A stretch of 26,107 bases of DNA from NCBI GenBank assembly GCA_937901105.1, contig CALCHD010000109.1:1-26107 (forward strand), written 5' to 3'. Both the position numbers and the translations under genes were made by a program. This stretch comes from an uncultured Bacteroidales bacterium (GTDB lineage Bacteria; Bacteroidota; Bacteroidia; Bacteroidales; UBA932). The number at the start of each line of letters is the position of its first letter. Within the stretch, counting starts at the first letter, position 1. Under the pieces are notes generated by a model. The model did not search any database. It saw only the letters and a program-made list of their open reading frames with translations, and was not told the DNA's origin. Positions 1 through 6,701 of this stretch are shown one piece after another.

Positions 1-1
1 C

Positions 2-76
2 GAATCCCAGGAGCGTATGGCGGTTGTGGTGGAAGCCAAGGACGTGGACAAGTTCATTGCCGCTGCTGAGGCTGAA
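2..76 (+). pseudogene. purL: PurL (FGAM synthase) internal fragment, truncated
   Basis: The second forward frame reads through the first ~75 bases with SQERMAVVVEAKDVDKFIAA, which I recognise as the SQERM segment of phosphoribosylformylglycinamidine synthase, the large purine biosynthesis enzyme that makes FGAM from FGAR and glutamine. In the family this segment is followed by several hundred more residues. Here the similarity stops after AAEAEKL and the frame runs into the 3' end of an opposite-strand phosphatase gene, then hits a stop near base 147. The start lies outside the window. The fragment looks more GC-rich in codon choice than the genes that follow. It is either a broken gene or, more likely, one side of an assembly join. 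The call is from memory of the motif, without alignment. Confidence 0.6.
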
Positions 77-81
77 AAACT

Positions 82-723
82 TTACCATTCCTCTCCCAGC
101 TCCTTCAGTTTTCCTGTAACCTCTTCTTCAAGGTTTCTGGTTACATCATAGTACAATGTATTGAGCCCCATTTCTGCTCCTGCCTCTATGTTGGCCTTTG
201 AGTCATCAATGAAAAGTGCCTCTTCAGGATTGATCCCGGAGTCTTTTATAAGGTATTCATAGATCTCCTTGCCAGGTTTTGAGGCTTTAACCCTATAAGA
301 GAGATAAAGCTTTTCAAATACATCCTCAATGTCTATTTCATTTGCATCGTAGAACAGTTCGCAGCATTTGCTCCATCCTATTGGGTTTACATTGCTCAAC
401 AGTAGAAGGTGATATTTTTTCTTCAGTTCCATCAGCAGTTTCACCTTGTACGGATCTACATGTGTAAGGAATGTGAAAAATGCCTCGTCTATATCCTCAT
501 CCTGCACATTCTCTCTGGTACAGCGTTTTCTTATCTCGTCCCTGAATTCTATTGAATCCATATCTCCGTTCTCATATTTGGCAAAGAACCCTTTCTGCGC
601 ATATGCATTAAGGTAATCACCAAAATTGTCAAATCCCAGATTCTTTGAGAAGTTCTTAAGGCATCTCTCCCTATTGAGGGATACAAGTACCCCTCCCAAG
701 TCAAAAATCAAAGTCTTAATCAT
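82..723 (-). CDS. HAD-superfamily phosphatase (YihX-like)
   Basis: Cytosolic HAD hydrolase of 213 residues, expected to remove phosphate from a sugar phosphate or nucleotide. Motif I is FDLGGVLV with the nucleophile Asp8; the usual second Asp is Gly, as in the YihX/FMN-phosphatase-like branch whose motif reads FDLGxV. Motif II is LLLLSN near residue 108, motif III is the Lys of ASKPGKEIYEYL near 150, motif IV is LFIDDSKANIEAG near 175. I chose the ATG at 723 because it places motif I at residues 7-13; an upstream in-frame ATG at 777 would add 18 unrelated residues. The gene is 58 bases downstream of the nucleoside phosphorylase with no recognisable promoter, so it probably belongs to the mtaD operon. 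A role in nucleotide or pentose-phosphate salvage is inference. Its 3' end abuts the PurL fragment. Confidence 0.88.
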   Translation of the reverse strand: MIKTLIFDLGGVLVSLNRERCLKNFSKNLGFDNFGDYLNAYAQKGFFAKYENGDMDSIEFRDEIRKRCTRENVQDEDIDEAFFTFLTHVDPYKVKLLMELKKKYHLLLLSNVNPIGWSKCCELFYDANEIDIEDVFEKLYLSYRVKASKPGKEIYEYLIKDSGINPEEALFIDDSKANIEAGAEMGLNTLYYDVTRNLEEEVTGKLKELGEEW

Positions 724-743
724 CTCTATCTTTTTCAATCCTG

Positions 744-780
744 AAAGTGCACATTTTGACGTCGTCCCAATGGGCACTTT
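744..780. promoter_or_regulatory. Stem-loop between nucleoside phosphorylase and HAD genes
   Basis: AAAGTGC at 744-750 can pair with GCACTTT at 774-780, with a smaller competing hairpin CCC-AAT-GGG at 766-774. A run of T follows on the plus strand only (778-783), so it would terminate plus-strand transcription, for which no complete gene exists here. On the gene strand it lies just after the phosphorylase stop and could influence readthrough or mRNA stability. Function is a guess. Confidence 0.25.
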
Positions 781-781
781 T

Positions 782-1609
782 TTACAATGTACTAATTATC
801 CTTTCAAACAGCAGGTTCATCTTCTCTGCTGCGGCGTTGGCTGCACGTACTACATCGTCTCCGTCATTTGCATAGTCTGGAGCGTAGTCATCGTGAGCCT
901 CGTTGGTAATTACAGACATTCCAAATACCGGAATGCTGCTGTGTCTTGCTACAATTACTTCAGGAATTGTAGACATTCCTACGGCATCTGCTCCTATAGT
1001 GCGGAAGTATTTGTATTCTGCCGGAGTCTCATAAGTTGGGCCTGTACTGGCAAGGTATGTTCCCTCTTTAAGTGCAATTCCCTCCTGTGCAGCAATCTCT
1101 TTTGCTGTAGCAATCAGCTGTGGTGAATAAGGACGGGTCATGTCGGGAAAACGTGGACCGAATTCCTCCATGTTGGGCCCTATAAGCGGGTTGGGCAGAA
1201 GGTTGATATGGTCCTTGATTATCATAAGGTCTCCAACCTTGAAATCAAAGTTTACTCCGCCTGCTGCGTTTGATACAAACAGATACTCTATTCCAAGCAC
1301 TTTCATTACCCTTATGGGGAGAGTGACATACTCCATGGTGTATCCCTCATAATAATGGAACCTTCCCTGCATTGCCACCACAAACTTTCCTCCAAGTTCT
1401 CCTGCAATGAAGTTCCCCTTGTGGCCTACTGCAGTAGAGGCAGGGAAATGCGGAATCTCCTTATAAGGTACAATTATGGGGTTCTCTATCTTATCTGCTA
1501 GTTTTCCCAAGCCGCTGCCAAGTACAATGCCGGCAACAGGTTTTCTCTCTCCTATGCGGTTCTTTATATATTCCGCTGCAGCGTAAATTCTCTCAATTCT
1601 GGTATCCAT
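782..1609 (-). CDS. punA: Purine nucleoside phosphorylase (class I, trimeric type)
   Basis: Cleaves purine nucleosides with phosphate to free base and (deoxy)ribose-1-phosphate in the cytosol. The 275-residue length fits the trimeric PNP family. Phosphate-site motifs are LGSGLG (30-35), GHKG with His63, and GRFHYYEGY with Arg83 and His85. The base pocket has PTYETPAEY with Glu194, VGMST with Met212 and VITNEA with Asn236. In the family Asn at the last position favours 6-oxopurines (inosine, guanosine), whereas MTA phosphorylases carry Asp, so this is PNP rather than MtnP. I chose ATG 1609 (MDTRIERIYAAAEYI); an in-frame ATG at 1645 would overlap mtaD by 25 bases and adds a poorly conserved tail. 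It follows mtaD by 11 bases, so the pair is almost surely cotranscribed and may act in sequence. Confidence 0.93.
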   Translation of the reverse strand: MDTRIERIYAAAEYIKNRIGERKPVAGIVLGSGLGKLADKIENPIIVPYKEIPHFPASTAVGHKGNFIAGELGGKFVVAMQGRFHYYEGYTMEYVTLPIRVMKVLGIEYLFVSNAAGGVNFDFKVGDLMIIKDHINLLPNPLIGPNMEEFGPRFPDMTRPYSPQLIATAKEIAAQEGIALKEGTYLASTGPTYETPAEYKYFRTIGADAVGMSTIPEVIVARHSSIPVFGMSVITNEAHDDYAPDYANDGDDVVRAANAAAEKMNLLFERIISTL

Positions 1610-1620
1610 AATTGCAGTAT

Positions 1621-2883
1621 TTAGTTGTTGTACAATTTGTTGCATATTCTGCGGGCATTTTCAAGTATCTCCCTTTCTCCTGGAACAACCCTGTTCTCCA
1701 TTACAATCTCTCCGTTGCAGATAACAGTATCTACACAAGAAGAGTTGGCAGAGTATACAAAGTTTGATACAAGATCAAGCTGAGGTACAAACGCGTAGTT
1801 GTCTGTATCTACAAGGATGATGTCTGCAAGTTTCCCTACCGCTATTTCTCCGGCATCAACATTAAGGGCCTGTGCTCCATTTGCGGTTGCCACCTGCATA
1901 AGCTCCTGCAATTTGAATGCCGCAGGGTCCCTTCTCCACCCTTTTTGCAGCAGTGCTGCTGTCTTCATTGCTTCCCTCATGTCAAGATTGTTGGATGAAC
2001 CGCAGCCGTCTGTGCCGAGACATACCCTTACACCTTTGTCCCTCAATTCATTATACAGGAATCTGCTTCCCGACGCCAGCTTGAGGTTTGAGTTGATGTT
2101 GTGCACTGCAGTTACTCCATATTTTGCCATAATGTTTATGTCATTCTCACTCAACCATACGCAATGGGCAGCAATCACCTCCGGTCCGAGTACTCCAAGT
2201 TTCTCAAGGTGCTCAAACGGAGAGCATCCGTTGAGGTTCTGGGAATCTATGTTCTCCTGCTCTGTCTCTGACATATGTATATGTACTGTAAGACCTTTTT
2301 CGCGGGCAAAGTCGCTGCACCATTTGATGAGCTCATCAGATACGGTGTATGGGGCATGCACTCCTACCGACATCTTGCATCTTTCATTCCATTTGAGCGA
2401 TCTTTCATATGCCGCCATTATCTCCTCTTTAATCCCCTGGCTCCTGCTCTCATCTTTCAGATTAAGTGCCACACATGCGTGCCAGCTCCTTATTCCCATC
2501 TCCTCTACTGCCTTTACCGCAGAGTCTATCATCCAGTACTGGTCATAGAATGAGGTTGTTCCGGTCTTTATCATCTCCAGACATGCAAGCTTTGTTCCCC
2601 AGTAGATTGCCTCCTCATCCATCCTCGCCTCAATCTTCCATATCTCCTGAAGCCACTCCTGAAGGCTTGTATCCTCCTTGTATCCCCTGGTAAGGGTCAT
2701 TGCCGAGTGGGTGTGCATGTTCACAAATCCTGGAAACACAGCTTTCCCCGTACCGTCAATGGTTCTGTAATTGTCGGGAAGATTTTCCAGTTTGTCTGCT
2801 ATTGCTGCTATTCGGCTCCCCTCAATGAGGATGTCTTTTGTCTGGTTGCCAAGGGTTGCCCCTTTAATGTAAATTGTGCTCAT
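1621..2883 (-). CDS. mtaD: MTA/SAH (adenosine) deaminase, amidohydrolase family
   Basis: Metal-dependent amidohydrolase of 420 residues that deaminates the adenine of 5'-methylthioadenosine, S-adenosylhomocysteine or adenosine. Metal and active-site residues are in family order: VNMHTHSAM with His57 and His59, HIHMSETEQEN with His203 and Glu206, AAHC with His240, and LGTDGCGSSNN with Asp292. The N- and C-terminal strands form the usual composite beta-sandwich domain, with GKLADIILVD near the C-terminus. Length is normal. It is the first gene of a minus-strand unit, with a -7 box about 20 bases upstream of ATG 2883, followed 11 bases later by a 6-oxopurine nucleoside phosphorylase. The pairing suggests deamination then phosphorolysis. 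Alternative: guanine or chlorohydrolase-like deaminases of the same clan, less likely given the HTHSAM and SETEQE signature. Confidence 0.85.
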   Translation of the reverse strand: MSTIYIKGATLGNQTKDILIEGSRIAAIADKLENLPDNYRTIDGTGKAVFPGFVNMHTHSAMTLTRGYKEDTSLQEWLQEIWKIEARMDEEAIYWGTKLACLEMIKTGTTSFYDQYWMIDSAVKAVEEMGIRSWHACVALNLKDESRSQGIKEEIMAAYERSLKWNERCKMSVGVHAPYTVSDELIKWCSDFAREKGLTVHIHMSETEQENIDSQNLNGCSPFEHLEKLGVLGPEVIAAHCVWLSENDINIMAKYGVTAVHNINSNLKLASGSRFLYNELRDKGVRVCLGTDGCGSSNNLDMREAMKTAALLQKGWRRDPAAFKLQELMQVATANGAQALNVDAGEIAVGKLADIILVDTDNYAFVPQLDLVSNFVYSANSSCVDTVICNGEIVMENRVVPGEREILENARRICNKLYNN

Positions 2884-2902
2884 ATTTGCATTGTCTTGAC
2901 TT

Positions 2903-2911
2903 GTAAAGATA
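2903..2911 (-). promoter_or_regulatory. Bacteroidetes -7 box for mtaD operon
   Basis: Read on the minus strand the bases are TATCTTTAC, one mismatch from TAnnTTTG, placed about 20 bases before the mtaD ATG. I see no good TTTG -33 element, so confidence is moderate. Confidence 0.45.
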
Positions 2912-2946
2912 CTTAATATTTGTGAAGGATATTACAGAATTTGTTG

Positions 2947-2954
2947 TATTTTGG
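2947..2954 (+). promoter_or_regulatory. Possible -7 box for radical SAM gene
   Basis: TATTTTGG at 2947-2954 resembles TAnnTTTG and lies 20 bases upstream of the ATG at 2974. A TTTG at 2919-2922 could be the -33 element, but the 24-base gap is longer than usual. The intergenic space (2884-2973) is divergent with mtaD. Confidence 0.4.
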
Positions 2955-2973
2955 CGTTTAAATTTGGTTTGAC

Positions 2974-4662
2974 ATGAATTTCATCTGGTTAGATATAAAC
3001 GCATCCTGGTCACATTCTTCGCTGGCTTTGCCTGCCTTGCACGCAAACCTTTCTGCTGAAACTGCAGCTGCATGCAATATGCAGGTTGTGAGGGGTACTA
3101 TAAAGAGTCCTGTTGCGCAGATTGTTCAGGAAGTTGCCCAGCTTGAGCCGTCATATATTTTCGCAACCGGTTGGCTGTTCAATATCAACTATTTGAATGA
3201 AGTTCTGGCAAGGGTTTCAGCTCTCTGCTCCCCTCTTGGCATTTTTATGGGAGGTCCTGAGTTCCTTGGTGACAATTCCCATTTCCTTCGCACCCATCCC
3301 CATATTACCGCTGTTTTCAAAGGTGAGGGTGAGGAGATGTTTGAGGAATTCATTTCTTCGTTGCTCCGAGGAGATTCTTCATGGAGGAATATTCAGGGTT
3401 TTGAGTATCTTCTTCCAAGCAGTTCTTGTGAGGGTGCACTTGAAGGTGCCACTTATCATTCAAGTGCTGCAGTAACAGTTAAGGATTTCAAGGCTGTACG
3501 ATGTCCTGAAGAGTCACCTCTTTTCAGCTGGGACAAATCTTTTGTTCAGATTGAAACTTCCCGTGGATGTTTCAACAGCTGCCGTTTCTGTGTTAGCGGA
3601 ATAGAAAAGTCTCCGGTTGTGGATATTTCAATTTCTTTATTGCGCGAGCGTTTTCAGACGGCTGCAGACAAGGGAATCAGACAGATACGCCTTCTCGACC
3701 GCACCTTTAACGCAAATGCCCCGCGTGCATTGCAGATGCTTGAACTTTTTAAGGAATTTGCGGGCAAGCTTAATTTTCATCTTGAGGTGCACCCTGCCCT
3801 GCTTTTCCCTGTAAATGAGGTTGAAGGGAGTGTTGTCTGCAAATTGAGGGATGCCATTATGCAGATGCCTGCCGGACTGCTTCATCTTGAGGCAGGCATT
3901 CAGACTCTCCGCCAGGATGTACTGGATTTGTGTGCCCGTAAAGGTTCTTGTGCTCAGGCAGTTGAAGGTCTTAAATATCTTTGCGGATCGTCTGCATTTG
4001 AAGTGCATGCAGATCTGATTGCCGGACTGCCAGGTTATACTTATCCGCATCTGGTTGAGGATACTTTGGCCTTGATGCGCATTTGTCCTGGTGAGATTCA
4101 GTTGGAGTCTTTGAAGTTGTTGCCTGGCACCTGGTTCCGTCTGAATTCTGAAGAATTGGGTATCAGATACTCCCCTCTTCCACCTTATGAGGTGCTGCAG
4201 ACCCCTGCAATTTCATACGAGGAATTGGGCAAGGCAATGACACTTTCAAAGATTCTGGATTTTTGGTATAACGATGAGAAATGGAGGGAGCCGTTCTGTG
4301 CAATTGCTCCGCTTCTTGAGCAGCTGATTGAAGAACTCCACGGTACCGATTACATCACCCAGCCGCTGAGCCTTGAAAACAAAGGTATTTTGCTTTACCG
4401 CTTCTGCTGCAAGCACATCCCGTCTCTTGCTCCGCTGGTTTCATTGCAATGGGTCCGCAACGGACTTTCCATTAAAAAAGAACCCGCAGAAATGTTTGTA
4501 AAATGGGATTTCAAATCCTCATTAGAGAACCCTCTATTCGTTGAAAATGATCCACGATACAAATACGCCTATCTTGAGTATGATGGGGTAAGGCACTGGT
4601 TCTCATTTAATAAAGAAATTGAGCGAGTTGCTCCTTGCAATTACTTTGCGCAGGAGTTATAG
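2974..4662 (+). CDS. B12-binding radical SAM protein (DUF4080-type)
   Basis: A 562-residue protein. Residues 1-~150 look like a cobalamin-binding-type Rossmann domain (MNFIWLDINASWSHSSLALP start, then IFMGGPEFLG near 90 and VFKGEGEEMFEEF near 115). The radical SAM core has SRGCFNSCRFC with Cys199, Cys203 and Cys206 binding a [4Fe-4S] cluster that cleaves S-adenosylmethionine. GLLHLEAGIQT and DLIAGLPGYT near 295-350 are the typical later strands. The C-terminal ~170 residues match what I remember as the DUF4080 region. The substrate is unknown; members are usually annotated only as B12-binding radical SAM proteins, and some related enzymes methylate or rearrange metabolites. No classic DxHxxG B12 motif is evident, so true cobalamin use is uncertain. 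It overlaps the convergent PhzF gene by 6 bases at their stops, leaving no room for a separate terminator. Confidence 0.85.
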   Translation: MNFIWLDINASWSHSSLALPALHANLSAETAAACNMQVVRGTIKSPVAQIVQEVAQLEPSYIFATGWLFNINYLNEVLARVSALCSPLGIFMGGPEFLGDNSHFLRTHPHITAVFKGEGEEMFEEFISSLLRGDSSWRNIQGFEYLLPSSSCEGALEGATYHSSAAVTVKDFKAVRCPEESPLFSWDKSFVQIETSRGCFNSCRFCVSGIEKSPVVDISISLLRERFQTAADKGIRQIRLLDRTFNANAPRALQMLELFKEFAGKLNFHLEVHPALLFPVNEVEGSVVCKLRDAIMQMPAGLLHLEAGIQTLRQDVLDLCARKGSCAQAVEGLKYLCGSSAFEVHADLIAGLPGYTYPHLVEDTLALMRICPGEIQLESLKLLPGTWFRLNSEELGIRYSPLPPYEVLQTPAISYEELGKAMTLSKILDFWYNDEKWREPFCAIAPLLEQLIEELHGTDYITQPLSLENKGILLYRFCCKHIPSLAPLVSLQWVRNGLSIKKEPAEMFVKWDFKSSLENPLFVENDPRYKYAYLEYDGVRHWFSFNKEIERVAPCNYFAQEL

Positions 4663-5523
4663 GTTCATTTCCCCTTTTGTAAGGATGTAGCTATTGCCTC
4701 CTACGTACACTTTGCTGCCGTCATTAATCTCGGTCTCCACTACCGAAGGGCGTTGCATTGCCTCTCCTTGTATGAATGAGCATTTGTGATTTGCAGAAAT
4801 TATTCCCTGCGTGTAAAGGTAATATGTAAGTGCACCGTTTGCAGTTCCTGTTGCCGATTCTTCAGGGATGTCATATAGAGGAGCGAAGTTTCTTACGTGT
4901 GCTGTATAACCGTCATTGGAAAGTGCAAATGCGTGTACTCCCACTACTTTCAGTTCCTCGCTGAATGCGCTCAAAGCTTCCATATCGGGAGCAAGGGAAT
5001 TAAGTGCTTCCACAGATGCTACCGGGAAAATTATGTCGGGAAGACCTGTAGATACTATTTGGGTAGGAAGAGTTTCAGATGGAGTATTTCCCAGCGTTGT
5101 TGAATTTTTTCCTGTCATTATCTTTTGTAGTCTCTTAAGGTCCTTTACCTCTCCTATAATCTTTGGTGCTGCCATAGACATAAGAATCTTCTCTCCTACA
5201 ATTATTTCTATATCTCCAGCTTTTGTGTGGTTGACACAGGTGTAACCTTCCAGTACAATCCCCTCCTCCCTCAATACAGAGAACGAAGCAATTGTGGCAT
5301 GTCCGCATAACTCTACCTCCGCTGCCGGAGTGAAATACCTCACAGTGAACTCTGTCGCTCCGTTCTGTTGCACGAACGCCGTCTCCGAATACCTCATCTC
5401 CGCAGCAATCTTCCTCATTGTTTCATCATCCGGGAAGCTTTCCCCACTTCCAATAAGCACCACTCCCGCCGGATTCCCTCCAAACGGCTCCTGCGCAAAT
5501 GCATCAACTGTAAAGTATCTCAT
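4657..5523 (-). CDS. PhzF-family isomerase/epimerase-like protein
   Basis: A 288-residue member of the PhzF (diaminopimelate-epimerase-like fold) family, cytosolic. Motifs seen: MRYFTVDAFAQEPFGGNPAG at the N-terminus, RYSETAFV with the presumed catalytic Glu47, FTPAAEVELCGHATIAS near 64-80, and SATGTANGALTYYL near 230. In phenazine producers PhzF isomerises trans-2,3-dihydro-3-hydroxyanthranilate, but this gene has no phenazine neighbours and most bacterial members have unknown substrates. I place the start at ATG 5523 rather than the in-frame ATG at 5556, because a consensus -7 box TATCTTTG lies at 5551-5544, inside the longer reading, and because the family begins at MRYF. It is monocistronic and converges with the radical SAM gene, overlapping it by 6 bases. 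Confidence 0.88.
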   Translation of the reverse strand: MRYFTVDAFAQEPFGGNPAGVVLIGSGESFPDDETMRKIAAEMRYSETAFVQQNGATEFTVRYFTPAAEVELCGHATIASFSVLREEGIVLEGYTCVNHTKAGDIEIIVGEKILMSMAAPKIIGEVKDLKRLQKIMTGKNSTTLGNTPSETLPTQIVSTGLPDIIFPVASVEALNSLAPDMEALSAFSEELKVVGVHAFALSNDGYTAHVRNFAPLYDIPEESATGTANGALTYYLYTQGIISANHKCSFIQGEAMQRPSVVETEINDGSKVYVGGNSYILTKGEMNL

Positions 5524-5543
5524 ATTGTGTCTCTCTTTTTCCT

Positions 5544-5551
5544 CAAAGATA
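5544..5551 (-). promoter_or_regulatory. -7 box for PhzF-family gene
   Basis: TATCTTTG on the minus strand matches TAnnTTTG exactly and ends 20 bases before ATG 5523. It decides the start codon. No clear -33 TTTG was seen. Confidence 0.55.
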
Positions 5552-5650
5552 CTCATTTTGCCTTTTTTTCACTATATTTGATGAAGTTTGATTAAGATTC
5601 TTTGAGTATTATAACCCATACCGTAACCCGTGGATGGTGTAAAGTTTTTA

Positions 5651-6322
5651 TCAAGTTTTTAAGATAACACCAAGAATTGCTAACAATATAATTGATAGTA
5701 AAATGCATGCAATTCCTATTATTGCTTTACGCAATTTAGGAGAAATAAGAGGTATAGGAATATCATAAAACACATTACGCAAATATTCAATTTGCCATTT
5801 TTCTAAATATCCAATATGTTGCTTATGAATTATATGAGAGTACCCGTTATAGGAATGAGATTCGAATTCAACCCCCTCTGTCATGATTTTACCAAAGCCT
5901 ACATATACCGCACAAGCATCTGTAACATACTCTATTTTCTGAGATGTTTCTTTGAAACCATGTATCCAAAGAAACTTATGACACAACTCGTGAGCAATTA
6001 TTGTTAGTAACTGCGCTGGCGTGTAGTATTTAGCATTAAAATGTTTTTTATCCAGTGAAATATAGACTAATTTATCATCATTTAGATTGGTTTGACCTGC
6101 AACACCTTCAGGCAAATCGATAAGTTCAATAATGGGAGTATAGCCGATAAAAGCCATATGTCTAGCCATCTGTTCTGCTGCAGTTTGTACATGGAAAAGA
6201 CTATAGTCTTTGTTTAATCCAATATCCTCTAAAGATATTTCATTAAATTTATACCCACGGATTCTATTCCTTAAATGACCGACAATATTATTTAATCCTT
6301 TTGTCTGAATATTGTTCTTCAT
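5651..6322 (-). CDS. Tail-anchored HExxH metallopeptidase-like protein, unknown function
   Basis: A 223-residue protein I do not recognise as a named family. It has IIAHELCHKFLWIHG with His111, Glu112 and His115, a zincin-type zinc site, followed about 20 residues later by YVTDACAVYVGFG whose Asp135 (or Glu131) could be the third ligand; this spacing recalls the ImmA/IrrE and minigluzincin style. There is no N-terminal signal peptide, but residues 198-221 (AIIGIACILLSIILLAILG) form one strongly hydrophobic helix right at the C-terminus, so the domain is probably held on the inner face of the membrane by a tail anchor. The gene is visibly AT-richer than its neighbours and sits alone between PhzF and the acyl-CoA synthetase, suggesting acquisition. 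No toxin, antitoxin or phage partner is visible next to it. Active protease function is inference. Confidence 0.6.
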   Translation of the reverse strand: MKNNIQTKGLNNIVGHLRNRIRGYKFNEISLEDIGLNKDYSLFHVQTAAEQMARHMAFIGYTPIIELIDLPEGVAGQTNLNDDKLVYISLDKKHFNAKYYTPAQLLTIIAHELCHKFLWIHGFKETSQKIEYVTDACAVYVGFGKIMTEGVEFESHSYNGYSHIIHKQHIGYLEKWQIEYLRNVFYDIPIPLISPKLRKAIIGIACILLSIILLAILGVILKT

Positions 6323-6348
6323 AATACAATATCAATTACATTTCGACA

Positions 6349-6356
6349 CGAAGGTA
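6349..6356 (-). promoter_or_regulatory. Possible -7 box for HExxH gene
   Basis: TACCTTCG on the minus strand differs from TAnnTTTG at one position and lies about 26 bases upstream of ATG 6322. There is no convincing -33 element. Confidence 0.3.
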
Positions 6357-6442
6357 TGAAAATAATCTGGTTCTCACATATAAGTTAGTATCGTATCTCT
6401 TTCAAATCCACCAAGTCATTGTAAAGTCGTGTATGCATTTGA

Positions 6443-6631
6443 TTAGTTATTTTTTTGTTTCTCTTTCGGGAGCATTTGGGCAATATGCACACGGACTTCA
6501 AGCCTATTGTTTAGGGCTGTTTCGTAATATCGGAGCATCTCGGCAACTTTATCGAAGTCAAGTTCCTCATCAATTCGCTCATGAGCTGGTGAGGTAACAC
6601 AAAAATGGTATAAGTACCAACCACTTATCAC
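6443..6631 (-). CDS. Small hypothetical ORF or gene remnant
   Basis: A 62-codon frame. Its second half reads like genuine protein (DKVAEMLRYYETALNNRLEV followed by HIAQMLPKEKQKNN), charged and probably helical, while the first 15 residues look non-native. An overlapping frame ends in the same place as this helical part begins, so it may be a frameshifted or 5'-truncated gene. I cannot assign a family. It lies in the AT-rich islet between 5580 and 6660; the rest of 6323-6701 holds only the promoter of the next operon. Low confidence that it is expressed. Confidence 0.3.
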   Translation of the reverse strand: MISGWYLYHFCVTSPAHERIDEELDFDKVAEMLRYYETALNNRLEVRVHIAQMLPKEKQKNN

Positions 6632-6670
6632 ATTTTGCCCTCATTCTGCCATTTTTACGCAAGTTCTTGT

Positions 6671-6678
6671 TATATTTG
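6671..6678 (+). promoter_or_regulatory. -7 box of acyl-CoA synthetase/Vor operon
   Basis: TATATTTG matches TAnnTTTG exactly, 23 bases upstream of ATG 6702. The -33 region is T-rich (around 6652) but lacks a clean TTTG. No further -7 box was found before 11595, consistent with one promoter for the six-gene operon. Confidence 0.55.
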
Positions 6679-6701
6679 TTAAGATTATAAATCAAAACCA
6701 G

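Noticed and set aside
626..1126. 166-codon plus-strand frame, Cys-rich
   Set aside because: Entirely antisense to the nucleoside phosphorylase and HAD genes; composition is that of a shadow frame with no motif.
1799..2548. 249-codon plus-strand frame opposite mtaD
   Set aside because: Ser/Ala/Thr-rich shadow of a well-supported amidohydrolase gene; no promoter or recognisable domain.
4657..5523. Phenazine biosynthesis locus
   Set aside because: Only a PhzF-family gene is present; no phzA/B/C/D/E/G neighbours, and PhzF homologues are widespread without phenazines.
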